A stretch of 64,000 nucleotides of DNA, taken from the NCBI RefSeq assembly GCF_002934365.1, contig NZ_PTIY01000011.1, positions 62,001-126,000 on the forward strand, written 5' to 3'. The DNA comes from Methylobacter tundripaludum. GTDB taxonomy: Bacteria > Pseudomonadota > Gammaproteobacteria > Methylococcales > Methylomonadaceae. The position numbers were made by a program, and so were the translations under genes. The notes beneath the pieces were generated by a model. The model made no database searches, was not told the DNA's origin, and was given only the letters and a program-made list of their open reading frames with translations. Position 1 is the first letter of the stretch, and each line of letters opens with the position of its first letter. Shown here in pieces: positions 32,909 to 40,624 of the stretch.

Positions 32909-34978
32909 CTAAAAATCCTGACCGCTCTTGATCCGCCTGACGGTGCTGACCAACAGATCGACTTCCTCATGCGTATTGTAAAACGCCAGTGACGGGCGCA
33001 CGGTGCTTTCCAGGCCGAAACGGCGCAAGATAGGCTGGGCGCAATGATGCCCGGTGCGTACCGCAATACCGGCGCGGTTTAATGCGACGCCAATATCCTG
33101 GTTGCTGTGTCCTTCCAGCACGAACGACAATACGCTGGTTTTCTCGGCAGCCGTGCCGATCAAACGCAAGCCGGATATGCTCCTCAGCGCATCCATCGCA
33201 TAGACCAGCAACTCGTGCTCGTAACGGGCGATATTATCGATACCGATTTTCAGCAGATACTCAAGGGCTGCGCCCAGGCCTACCGCATCGGCGATATTGC
33301 CGGTACCGGCTTCGAAGCGGGCCGGTGCGGGCTGATAGACGATTTTTTCAAAGGTCACATCCTCTATCATGTTGCCGCCGCCTTGCCACGGCGGCATGGA
33401 TTCCAGCAATTCCGCCTTGCCGTACAACACGCCGATGCCGGTGGGAGCGAATATCTTGTGCCCGGAAAACACAAACCAGTCGCAATCCAGCACCTGTACA
33501 TCGACGCGCAAATGCGAGACCGACTGAGCGCCGTCCAGCAGCACCCGTGCCCCGACCCGATGCGCCATCTCGATCATTTCCCTGGCGGGCGTGACCGTAC
33601 CCAGCGCGTTGGAGACCTGCGTGAACGATACCAGCTTGGTGTGAGAATTCAGCAACTTTTGATATTCGCCCAGCAATACCTGGCCGTCGTCATCAACCGG
33701 CGCGACGCGCAATGTTGCGCCGGTCGCTTCGCACAGCTGTTTCCACGGCACGATATTGGCGTGGTGCTCCAGCCAGGTGATCACGATCTCGTCACCCGCC
33801 TTGATATGCTGCCGCCCCCAGCTTTGCGCAACCAGGTTGATGGCCTCGGTCGTGCCGCGCGCAAAGACGATCTCCGCAGAAGACGACGCATTCATAAACT
33901 TGGCAACGGTATCCCGCGCTTTTTCGTAAGCGTCGGTCGCCCGCGCGGCCAGTTCATGCGCCGCACGGTGGATGTTGGAGTTCTCGTGCTCATAAAAATA
34001 CGAGACCCTATCGATCACCGCCTGCGGCTTTTGAGTCGTCGCCGCGTTATCGAACCAGACTAACGGCTGACCGTTGACCCGTTCCTTCAGGATAGGAAAG
34101 TCCCGGCGCACCGCCTGTACATCAAAAGCCGGATGCGCAGAAACCAAGGTCGGCGCTTGCGCATTAAATCCTCCGTGTTTCAACTCATCGAGAAAATAAA
34201 GCGTTGAACCCGGTTCGGGGCTTGCCGGAATACCGGCAGCAGGCTTAGAAAACGAACCGAACAGCTCCCGCAACTCAGCTTCGCCCGGCAGGCCGTAGGC
34301 TTGAGGCGAAAGTCCCGCTATCAATGACGCATCAAAGGTAGGGTGGGCAACGCTTTTCTGCCCACCGCTTTTATCCGCTGAATTTTCAGCGAAAAGCTTT
34401 TGCAATTCCGCTTCAAAAGCCTGAGGTGAAGTACCCACTTTGGCTAATTGCTCGGCGTCAGTCAGCGATTCGGCTGTCAATTCGTGGCCCGCCACTGAAG
34501 ACGGCGCGGCAGGAATTGAAGCTGTCTCGATACTTCCGGGAATGTGGCTTCCTGAGGGTACGCGCGAAACCAGCAGCTGTTGCAATTGCGCTTCATCGGG
34601 CAGGCCGAAGTTGTGCGGCAAAACACCCGCCAGCACGGATTTGTCCAAACCCGCCAACGGCGATGTTGCCGCCGCAGACGGGTTGCCGAAAACCGAGCCC
34701 GTATCAAGGCTGTCAGGAACGCTTGCTAAAGACGGTTGCCGCGGAGCAAACAGCTTTTGCAATTCGGCTTCCCCCGGCAGGCCGAAACCTTGCGGTATTC
34801 CCGATCCAGCCGCACCCGCCAACGGTGACGTAAACCCGCCCGGCACTGCCGAAGAGGCAGCGGCGATGCGCGATCCGTCGCAGGGTAAGGCCGTAAACAG
34901 CTCATTGGCGAGTTTGGTCAATTGCTCTACATCCGGCAATGTTGCGTTTTGTGAAAAATCGCCGTTATTTGTATTCAT
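32909..34978 (-). CDS. Encapsulin cargo cysteine desulfurase with N-terminal loading repeats
   Basis: A 689-residue fusion. Residues 1-280 are Pro/Gly/Ala/Ser-rich and disordered-looking, with four copies of a motif: PQGFGLPGEAELQKLF (62-77), PHNFGLPDEAQLQQLL (121-136), a shortened PQAFEAELQKLF (185-196) and PQAYGLPGEAELRELF (225-240). Residues 285-689 are a type II (SufS/CsdA-like) cysteine desulfurase with PLP Lys508 in FSGHKIFAPTG and catalytic Cys646 in RTGHHCAQP. It releases sulfur from cysteine as a persulfide. The adjoining shell gene shows it to be the cargo of a family 2A encapsulin, where the repeats bind the shell interior. The ATG at 34978 overlaps the shell gene by 14 bases; longer starts lack support. 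Confidence 0.93.
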   Translation of the reverse strand: MNTNNGDFSQNATLPDVEQLTKLANELFTALPCDGSRIAAASSAVPGGFTSPLAGAAGSGIPQGFGLPGEAELQKLFAPRQPSLASVPDSLDTGSVFGNPSAAATSPLAGLDKSVLAGVLPHNFGLPDEAQLQQLLVSRVPSGSHIPGSIETASIPAAPSSVAGHELTAESLTDAEQLAKVGTSPQAFEAELQKLFAENSADKSGGQKSVAHPTFDASLIAGLSPQAYGLPGEAELRELFGSFSKPAAGIPASPEPGSTLYFLDELKHGGFNAQAPTLVSAHPAFDVQAVRRDFPILKERVNGQPLVWFDNAATTQKPQAVIDRVSYFYEHENSNIHRAAHELAARATDAYEKARDTVAKFMNASSSAEIVFARGTTEAINLVAQSWGRQHIKAGDEIVITWLEHHANIVPWKQLCEATGATLRVAPVDDDGQVLLGEYQKLLNSHTKLVSFTQVSNALGTVTPAREMIEMAHRVGARVLLDGAQSVSHLRVDVQVLDCDWFVFSGHKIFAPTGIGVLYGKAELLESMPPWQGGGNMIEDVTFEKIVYQPAPARFEAGTGNIADAVGLGAALEYLLKIGIDNIARYEHELLVYAMDALRSISGLRLIGTAAEKTSVLSFVLEGHSNQDIGVALNRAGIAVRTGHHCAQPILRRFGLESTVRPSLAFYNTHEEVDLLVSTVRRIKSGQDF

Positions 34979-35888
34979 GGTACTTGCCCACTTCGACATT
35001 CTCGAGCACGCCGAGCGCATCGTCAGTCAATACCGCCAGCGAGCAATACAGTGAGATCAGGTAAGAGGCAATCGCTTTATGATTGATGCCCATGAAACGG
35101 ACGGAAAGCCCCATGCTCAGTTCGCCGGTCAGGTTAGGCTGGTAAAGACCGACCACGCCTTGGCGGCTTTCACCGGTGCGCAACAGCAGAATATTACTTT
35201 TGCCGTTGACGACTTTAACTTTGTCGGATGGGATCAAAGGCAGGCCGCGCCAAGTTAAAAACTGCGAACCGAACAGGGTGACGATAGCGGGAGGCACGCC
35301 GCGGCGTGTGCATTCGCGTCCGAATGCAGCGATTGCCAGCGGGTGCGCCAGGAAAAACGCAGGTTCTTTCCAGACACGGGAAATCAATTCATCCAAGTCG
35401 TCAGGCGTCGGCGCGCCGGTACGCGGCTGTACTCTAAAGCCTGGGGCTACATTATTCAGCAGGCCGTATTCGGCGTTGTTGATCAGTTCGCTTTCCTGGC
35501 GTTCTTTAATGGTTTCTATGGTCAAACGCAGCTGCTCATGGATTTGATTGTGCGGGCTGCTGTATAAATCGGAAATACGGGTATGCACGTCGAGCACCGT
35601 ATTAACGGCATTCAAGCGGTACTCGCGGCCCCATTCTTCATAATCGACAAAGGTTTGCGGCAGTTCTTTTTCGTCGAGGCTGGAGCAATCGACCAGCAGG
35701 CCGGTTTCATTCTTAACCTTGTTGACTCGATAAATACCGGCTTCCAGGGGTTTCCATTGCAACAGATGCACCAACCACCGGGGAGTGATGGTTGATAACA
35801 TGGGGACGGTTTTGGTGGCGTTTGCCAAGGTACGCGCAGCAACATCGCCCAGCGCGGTATGGGTTTGGCCTTCGTGAATATCGGACAT
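34965..35888 (-). CDS. srpI: Family 2A encapsulin shell protein, SrpI-like
   Basis: A 307-residue HK97-fold shell protein. TALGDVAARTLANATKTVP, STITPRWLVHLLQWKPLEAGIYRV, YSSPHNQIHEQLRLTIETIKERQE and the C-terminal GINHKAIASYLISLYCSLAVLTDDALGVLENV are characteristic of SrpI. There is no cyclic-nucleotide-binding insertion, so it is 2A rather than 2B. Such shells are 60-subunit icosahedra that enclose cysteine desulfurase; the homologue in Acinetobacter has been reported to store elemental sulfur. AGGAAA precedes the ATG. Its stop overlaps the cargo start; upstream is a 230-base gap of REP palindromes and then cysE. Confidence 0.95.
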   Translation of the reverse strand: MSDIHEGQTHTALGDVAARTLANATKTVPMLSTITPRWLVHLLQWKPLEAGIYRVNKVKNETGLLVDCSSLDEKELPQTFVDYEEWGREYRLNAVNTVLDVHTRISDLYSSPHNQIHEQLRLTIETIKERQESELINNAEYGLLNNVAPGFRVQPRTGAPTPDDLDELISRVWKEPAFFLAHPLAIAAFGRECTRRGVPPAIVTLFGSQFLTWRGLPLIPSDKVKVVNGKSNILLLRTGESRQGVVGLYQPNLTGELSMGLSVRFMGINHKAIASYLISLYCSLAVLTDDALGVLENVEVGKYHEYK

Positions 35889-35925
35889 GACTTTTTCCTA
35901 TTGTGGTTGGTGTAATTAGTAGTAT

Positions 35926-36090
35926 CGTTCCCATGCTCCAGCGTGGGAATGCAGTTAGTGACGCTCCGGCGTCCCGTTTCGCAACGCTGGAGTGTTATAC
36001 GGGTTCCCAAGCTCCAGCTTTCTATGTTTCGGGAAGCTGGAGCTTCCAAGACGGCGTTCCCAAGCTGGAGCTTGGGAACGAGCGGAACCA
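35926..36090. repeat. REP palindrome cluster inside the encapsulin locus
   Basis: Three or four units: CGTTCCCATGCTCCAGCGTG-type at 35926-35957, GTTCCCAAGCTCCAGCTTTC at about 36003, GGGAAGCTGGAGCTTCC at about 36031 and GTTCCCAAGCTGGAGCTTGG at about 36056. They match the units around the RAYT relic at 7977-8643. They fill the gap between cysE and srpI and could stop or stabilise the polycistronic mRNA there. Confidence 0.85.
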
Positions 36091-36118
36091 GCGGATATTT
36101 TCGCCTTTCACCTTTCGT

Positions 36119-37054
36119 TTATATCCCGCCCCCATCCTGAAACAATTCACTGCGCACATGCGCCTGTGTAATGTTGCTGCCGGGCGGTATGCTATGGGTA
36201 AGCCAGACGTTGCCGCCGATGGTCGAGCCGCGGCCAATGGTGATACGGCCCAGGATCGTCGCGCCCGCATAAATGACCACATCGTCCTCAACGATAGGAT
36301 GCCGGGCATTGCCTTTGACCAGGATGCCGTCGTCGTCCTTCAGGAAACGTTTGGCGCCCAGGGTAACCGCCTGATACACGCGAACATGCCGCCCGATCAC
36401 CGCCGTCTCGCCGATGACCACGCCGGTGCCGTGGTCGATAAAAAAACTCTCGCCGATTTGCGCGCCGGGGTGAATATCAATGCCGGTCGCTGAATGGGCA
36501 ATCTCGGAAATAACGCGCGCCACCAGCGGCGCGCCCAATTGATGAAGGATATGTGCAAGCCGGTGATGAATAGCCGCGGTAATGCCCGGATAACAAACCA
36601 GCACTTCGTCGGAGCTTCTGGCCGCCGGGTCGCCTTCGTAGGCGGCCTGAATATCGCTGTCGAGCAGCTTCCTGACCTCAGGCAAGCGCGCGGCAAACTC
36701 ACGGGTAATAGCGACAGCCTGCCGGTAAGTCTCTTCGGCAGGCGCATGTCCTGAAACGAAGTGCAGTTCGCGGCGGATTTGTTTGAACAGCTCGCGCAAC
36801 AGCGTATCGAGCGTATGCCCGACAAAGTAATCAATGCCCTCGTCGTTCAAATCGGGCAGGCCCAAGCGGTTGGGAAACAACACCGCGCCCAGGCCGTCGA
36901 GGATTTTTTGCAGTTCCTTGCGCGACGGCAGTTTCGGCGGTTTATCGCGCCGTTGCCGGGTCTCCAGCGATTGCACGCGCAAATGGCGCAATTTAATGAC
37001 CAGCTCATCGACGCCCCAGTCCTGCCTGGCATTTTGATAGCTTAAATCGCTCAT
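36119..37054 (-). CDS. cysE: Serine O-acetyltransferase, EpsC type
   Basis: A 311-residue enzyme that makes O-acetylserine from serine and acetyl-CoA, the first step of cysteine synthesis. Residues 1-170 are the helical N-terminal domain ([20 protein letters not shown]); residues 185-300 form the left-handed beta-helix of hexapeptide repeats ([63 protein letters not shown]). The catalytic His/Asp of the acetyltransferase family lie in FFIDHGTG. Its start overlaps the cysK stop by four bases. EpsC members commonly flank cysK and SrpI encapsulins. Confidence 0.95.
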   Translation of the reverse strand: MSDLSYQNARQDWGVDELVIKLRHLRVQSLETRQRRDKPPKLPSRKELQKILDGLGAVLFPNRLGLPDLNDEGIDYFVGHTLDTLLRELFKQIRRELHFVSGHAPAEETYRQAVAITREFAARLPEVRKLLDSDIQAAYEGDPAARSSDEVLVCYPGITAAIHHRLAHILHQLGAPLVARVISEIAHSATGIDIHPGAQIGESFFIDHGTGVVIGETAVIGRHVRVYQAVTLGAKRFLKDDDGILVKGNARHPIVEDDVVIYAGATILGRITIGRGSTIGGNVWLTHSIPPGSNITQAHVRSELFQDGGGI

Positions 37055-38028
37055 GCCGCAAAACCGCCTGCGTCGAAAACGCCTTCGAACAGCGGCGAGC
37101 TCAAATAGCGTTCGCCGGAATCCGGCAGCACCACAACAATGGTTTTACCGGCGTTCTCGGGGCGTTTGGCGACCCGCACCGCGACAGCCGCCGCAGCGCC
37201 GCAGGAAATACCCGACAGCATGCCTTCTTCCCTGGCAAGGCGGCGTGCGAAAGCAATAGCTTCTTCATTGCTGACCTGCTCGATTTCATCGATTAACGAT
37301 AAATCGAGCACATCCGGCACAAAACCCGCGCCGATACCCTGAATTTTATGAGGGCCGGGCTTTAGCGGCTCCCCGGAACGGCGCTGGCTGAGTACCGGAC
37401 TCGCCGCAGGTTCGACCGCAATCGAAATGATAGGCTTACCTTGCGCCTGCTTGATATAACGGGAAATACCGGTAATCGTCCCGCCGGTGCCGACGCCTGA
37501 CACCAGAATATCGATAGCGCCGTCGGTGTCGTTCCAGATCTCCGGCCCTGTGGTTTGCTCGTGAATAGCGGGGTTGGCAGGGTTTTTAAACTGTTGTAGC
37601 AATACATAGCGTTCGGGATCCGAGGCTGCGATTTCCTCGGCTTTCGCTATCGCGCCGCTCATGCCCTTGGCGCCTTCGGTCAGCACCAGCTTGGCTCCAT
37701 AGGCGATCAATAACTTGCGGCGCTCCAGGCTCATCGTTTCCGGCATCGTCAATGTCAACGGGATGTTCCTCGCCGCCGCGACAAACGCCAGCGCAATGCC
37801 GGTATTGCCGCTGGTCGGCTCGACGAGTTCCTTGCCGGGACCCAGCAAGCCGCGCCGCTCGGCATCCCATATCATCGCCGCGCCGATCCGGCATTTGACC
37901 GAATAAGCGGGATTGCGGCCTTCTATTTTCGCCAGCAGGGTAACCGGCGCGCCGTCGCCGATGCGGTTAAGCCGCACCAGCGGAGTTTGCCCGATGGAGT
38001 GGGAATTGTCTTCGTACCAATGTGACAT
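37051..38028 (-). CDS. cysK: Cysteine synthase A (O-acetylserine sulfhydrylase)
   Basis: A 325-residue PLP enzyme. [13 protein letters not shown] begins the domain, and [18 protein letters not shown] carries the PLP lysine (usually in the motif SVKDR; here SVKCR, a Cys in place of Asp). [15 protein letters not shown] binds substrate and [17 protein letters not shown] the phosphate. It converts O-acetylserine and sulfide to cysteine. ATG at 38028 has a CAGGAGA site; an upstream open frame of 62 codons crosses the leader terminator and is not accepted. First gene of the cysK-cysE-srpI-desulfurase set. Confidence 0.95.
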   Translation of the reverse strand: MSHWYEDNSHSIGQTPLVRLNRIGDGAPVTLLAKIEGRNPAYSVKCRIGAAMIWDAERRGLLGPGKELVEPTSGNTGIALAFVAAARNIPLTLTMPETMSLERRKLLIAYGAKLVLTEGAKGMSGAIAKAEEIAASDPERYVLLQQFKNPANPAIHEQTTGPEIWNDTDGAIDILVSGVGTGGTITGISRYIKQAQGKPIISIAVEPAASPVLSQRRSGEPLKPGPHKIQGIGAGFVPDVLDLSLIDEIEQVSNEEAIAFARRLAREEGMLSGISCGAAAAVAVRVAKRPENAGKTIVVVLPDSGERYLSSPLFEGVFDAGGFAA

Positions 38029-38079
38029 AAGAGTCTCCTGTGCGAGTTGCGAACTAATTGCCGGGGCTAAATTTTGGCC

Positions 38080-38116
38080 AAAAAAAAGCCAGTGGCCCCT
38101 AAGGGGCTCACTGGCT
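38080..38116 (-). terminator. Leader terminator upstream of cysK
   Basis: On the minus strand AGCCAGTG pairs with CACTGGCT, and AGCCCCT with AGGGGC forms the upper stem, followed by eight T. This is a textbook rho-independent terminator, yet it lies 50 bases before cysK and 40 bases after its promoter-like sequence, so it should act as an attenuator of the cysK-to-encapsulin transcript, or end a short leader RNA. Confidence 0.85.
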
Positions 38117-38157
38117 TCCGGTTGTCCGGTCAGCTGTGTCGGCTTTCGTTTTTTTAT

Positions 38158-38187
38158 AAAGTACTTTAAGTCGTTACGCTCTGTCAA
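38158..38187 (-). promoter_or_regulatory. Probable sigma-70 promoter of the cysK operon
   Basis: On the minus strand TTGACA, an exact -35 box, is followed 18 bases later by TACTTT. The start of transcription would fall near 38150, giving a leader of about 120 bases containing the terminator at 38080-38116. Confidence 0.6.
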
Positions 38188-38238
38188 GGCGCATATTTGC
38201 ATTCTCTCGAACACGCTAACAACAGCTTGCCTTATCTA

Positions 38239-38300
38239 TTTATCAGACATATAAATCGAATAATATCGTTTTATTAAATATGTAAATCGTACTAAGCTGT
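38239..38300 (+). promoter_or_regulatory. Shared dyad-and-core promoter, copy C
   Basis: TTATCAGA-N8-TCGAATAA, TATCGTTT directly after and, 20 bases later, CTAAGCTGT. It faces the hydroxylase gene at 38409 and lies back-to-back with the cysK promoter. Confidence 0.65.
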
Positions 38301-38408
38301 TTTCCAACACCTGAAAACATGAATGCTTTGGTTAAACAAGCTTATGCGCTAAACAGCGTTACTAAGCCGCGATCAAAGATTGTTTTGTCTTACATCGAGG
38401 AAAAGTCA

Positions 38409-39446
38409 ATGTTCAGCGAAATTACGTCATTCATCACCTTTGTTGAATCCTATTTAACATGGCTCTCAAGCATGTCAACAAAATTGGCGACATTTATCCT
38501 GCTGATTGCTTTTGTCGTACTGTCGGCCTTCGAGTTTAGTTTCCCTAAACGCAGACTGCCTGTTAAACAGTTATTTCTGTCTTATCAAACCAATGCCGGT
38601 CTGTTTATTTTTAACAGTCTTGTCATCTCGTTACTGTCGGTAGCGTCCTTATTGATGCTGGCCGACCGCTATTCAGACTGGGGGCTGCTGCGCCATATCT
38701 CCAATCCTGCATGGAAAGCCCTGCTGTCGTTCCTGTTGCTCGATTTGATGCTTTATTTGTGGCACAGAATCAGTCACCGTTTTGATTGTCTGTGGATGTT
38801 CCACAAGGTGCATCACAACGATCCTTATTTGAATGTCTCGACCGCATTCCGGCTGCACATTGTCGAGCTGTTAATCATCACCGCGCTGAAATCGGCGTAC
38901 ATTGTCCTGCTCGGCGTAGACAAGACGATGGTGCTGACTAACGAGACTCTATTGACCCTGTTCATCATGTTCCATCACAGCAATATCTCATGCCGCGGCG
39001 AGAAACGGCTGGGGCGGGTCATTATTTCTCCGTATCTGCACCGCGCCCACCATTCGACGGAGCGAAACGAGCACGACACTAACTACGGCGCGGTGTTTTC
39101 GATATGGGACCGTCTGTTCGGCACCTTGGCGGAACTGGAGCCTGTCAAAATCGGCATTAACAACAGCTCGCCGCAAACCGTTTCAGGCCTGATAAAATTC
39201 GGCTTTACTGTGGACAGTCCAGCGCCTGTGCCTGCATACGAACTGGACGTCAGTCTTAAATCGATGATCGCCGAAGCGGCCTATTACAAAGCGGAAAAAC
39301 GCGCGTTCACGCCTGGAAATGAGCTTCGCGACTGGCTGGAAGCAAAAAGGGAAATTATCAGGATGGTTTACGGCGATAAGACCGCCAAAAAGCAAGCAAA
39401 CGATTCTGACTGTCCCACAACCCAGCAGCCATGTACGCTCTGTTAA
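38409..39446 (+). CDS. Sterol desaturase / fatty acid hydroxylase family protein, paralogue 1
   Basis: A 345-residue integral membrane di-iron enzyme. Four or more hydrophobic helices alternate with the histidine clusters HRISH, HKVHH, FHH and HRAHH that bind the two irons. Such enzymes hydroxylate or desaturate lipids using oxygen. It is about 80 percent similar by eye to the protein at 54537-55553. The ATG at 38409 with GAGGAA is chosen because it lines up with the paralogue; the 30 upstream in-frame codons lack a ribosome site. The C-terminal 20 residues (DSDCPTTQQPCTLC) are unique and Cys-rich. Confidence 0.9.
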   Translation: MFSEITSFITFVESYLTWLSSMSTKLATFILLIAFVVLSAFEFSFPKRRLPVKQLFLSYQTNAGLFIFNSLVISLLSVASLLMLADRYSDWGLLRHISNPAWKALLSFLLLDLMLYLWHRISHRFDCLWMFHKVHHNDPYLNVSTAFRLHIVELLIITALKSAYIVLLGVDKTMVLTNETLLTLFIMFHHSNISCRGEKRLGRVIISPYLHRAHHSTERNEHDTNYGAVFSIWDRLFGTLAELEPVKIGINNSSPQTVSGLIKFGFTVDSPAPVPAYELDVSLKSMIAEAAYYKAEKRAFTPGNELRDWLEAKREIIRMVYGDKTAKKQANDSDCPTTQQPCTLC

Positions 39447-39876
39447 CGTTTCCAGGTCATACTGGAGCGGCCATTTTATGGACTCTACATAGCCACAGGG
39501 ATGTGGTAAATCCCGGCTGAACCAAATGGATTCTAAAATTATCAGTTAAAACGCTTCCCAGCCGCCCGTATCAGCCGTTACCGATTCAGGTTTATATTTG
39601 ATTACGGCGGGTTTTGTTGCATCAGGGATCAGGCGGTAAGAGCTGTCCGGGATGTCATTGACTTTAAAACCGCTCACTGTGCCACCGGGGTTTGCGCCTG
39701 TTCTTCCAGAAATTCCGATGCCGCTGCGGCTTGTTTGCCAACGCGGCATCATCCATTTGCGCGATGGCTTTAAGTGTTACCGAGTCGCATAGAACGGGAG
39801 AAATAAGGTTTTATTAGTGCCAGATCTAAGCCTCCTATAAACTATCCCCACCTGGACAAATAGAGCGAGCTGAAGC
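39447..39876. other. Spacer with decayed coding fragments
   Basis: On the minus strand about 39650-39760 two adjacent frames read AIAQMDDAALANKP and then AAASEFLEEQAQTPVAQ, as in a gene broken by a single-base shift, and a third frame (39546-39752) contains DIPDSSYRLIPDATKPAVIKYK. The parts may be relics of one inserted gene, but no family is recognised. No complete gene is called. Confidence 0.35.
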
Positions 39877-40596
39877 ATGAACCCAACAAATAGAACAAGC
39901 GCCCTGATCTTGGGCATATCGATTTTTCTCGGACTGGCTGCACTGGGGTATCTCCTTGGCCGGGCCGCTATCGACTTTAAAGAATACGAGCGCAGCGTTT
40001 CCGTTAAAGGTTTATCCGAGCGGGAATTGGCGGCCGATATAGTGATTTGGCCGATCGCTTTCACCGAGAGCAACAACGACCTGGGCGCTCTTTATAATTC
40101 GATTGAAACCGGTAAAAAGAATATTGAAGCGTTTCTGGTTTCCAAGGGCATAGCGGCAACCGAAATATCGTATTCCTTGCCCTCGGTTACCGACAAAGCA
40201 GCCCAGGAATTTAACAACGGCGAGAAGGCTCCTTTTAGATATGTGGCGGCTCAAACGGTTACCGTCTATTCATCGAATGTCGCTGTCGTCCGTAAAGCAA
40301 TGAATGAGCTATCCGAATTAGGCAAGAGCGGGATAGCCTTTAAAGGCGAGGACTTTCAAAATCAGACCGAATACCTTTACACTGATTTGAATAAAATCAA
40401 ACCGGAAATGATCCAGGAAACCACCACAAAAGCCAGGGAGGTCGCTTTAAAATTCGCTGAAGACTCGAATAGCAAACTGGGAAAGATCAAACAGGCTTCC
40501 CAGGGGCAGTTTACTATCGAGCCGAGGGATAAAAACAACCCGCACATCAAGAAAATCCGCGTCGTGTCTACCGTAGAATATTACTTGTCTGACTAG
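39877..40596 (+). CDS. SIMPL (DUF541) domain protein
   Basis: A 239-residue protein anchored by an N-terminal helix (ALILGISIFLGLAALGYLLG) with the SIMPL domain outside the cytoplasm: YERSVSVKGLSERELAADIV, IWPIAFTESNNDL, AATEISYSLPSVTD and the C-terminal KKIRVVSTVEYYL. The family forms oligomeric barrel-like assemblies in the periplasm; its role is still uncertain. No operon partner is present: the next gene is convergent with a 28-base gap. Confidence 0.88.
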   Translation: MNPTNRTSALILGISIFLGLAALGYLLGRAAIDFKEYERSVSVKGLSERELAADIVIWPIAFTESNNDLGALYNSIETGKKNIEAFLVSKGIAATEISYSLPSVTDKAAQEFNNGEKAPFRYVAAQTVTVYSSNVAVVRKAMNELSELGKSGIAFKGEDFQNQTEYLYTDLNKIKPEMIQETTTKAREVALKFAEDSNSKLGKIKQASQGQFTIEPRDKNNPHIKKIRVVSTVEYYLSD

Positions 40597-40624
40597 CCTA
40601 TTTGTCGGGCCGGTTGTTCAACGA

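Noticed and set aside
34965..35888. Prophage capsid gene
   Set aside because: The HK97-like fold could suggest a phage, but there are no portal, terminase or tail genes, and the cysteine desulfurase cargo identifies an encapsulin.
38029..38214. A 62-codon N-terminal extension of CysK
   Set aside because: It reads through a strong terminator hairpin and the downstream ATG has an ideal ribosome site and the family N-terminus.
38319..38408. A 30-codon extension of the first hydroxylase
   Set aside because: No ribosome site, and the paralogue begins at the position matching 38409.
39546..39752. A 68-residue minus-strand protein
   Set aside because: Neighbouring frames are equally protein-like, so the region is more likely a broken gene than a short intact one.
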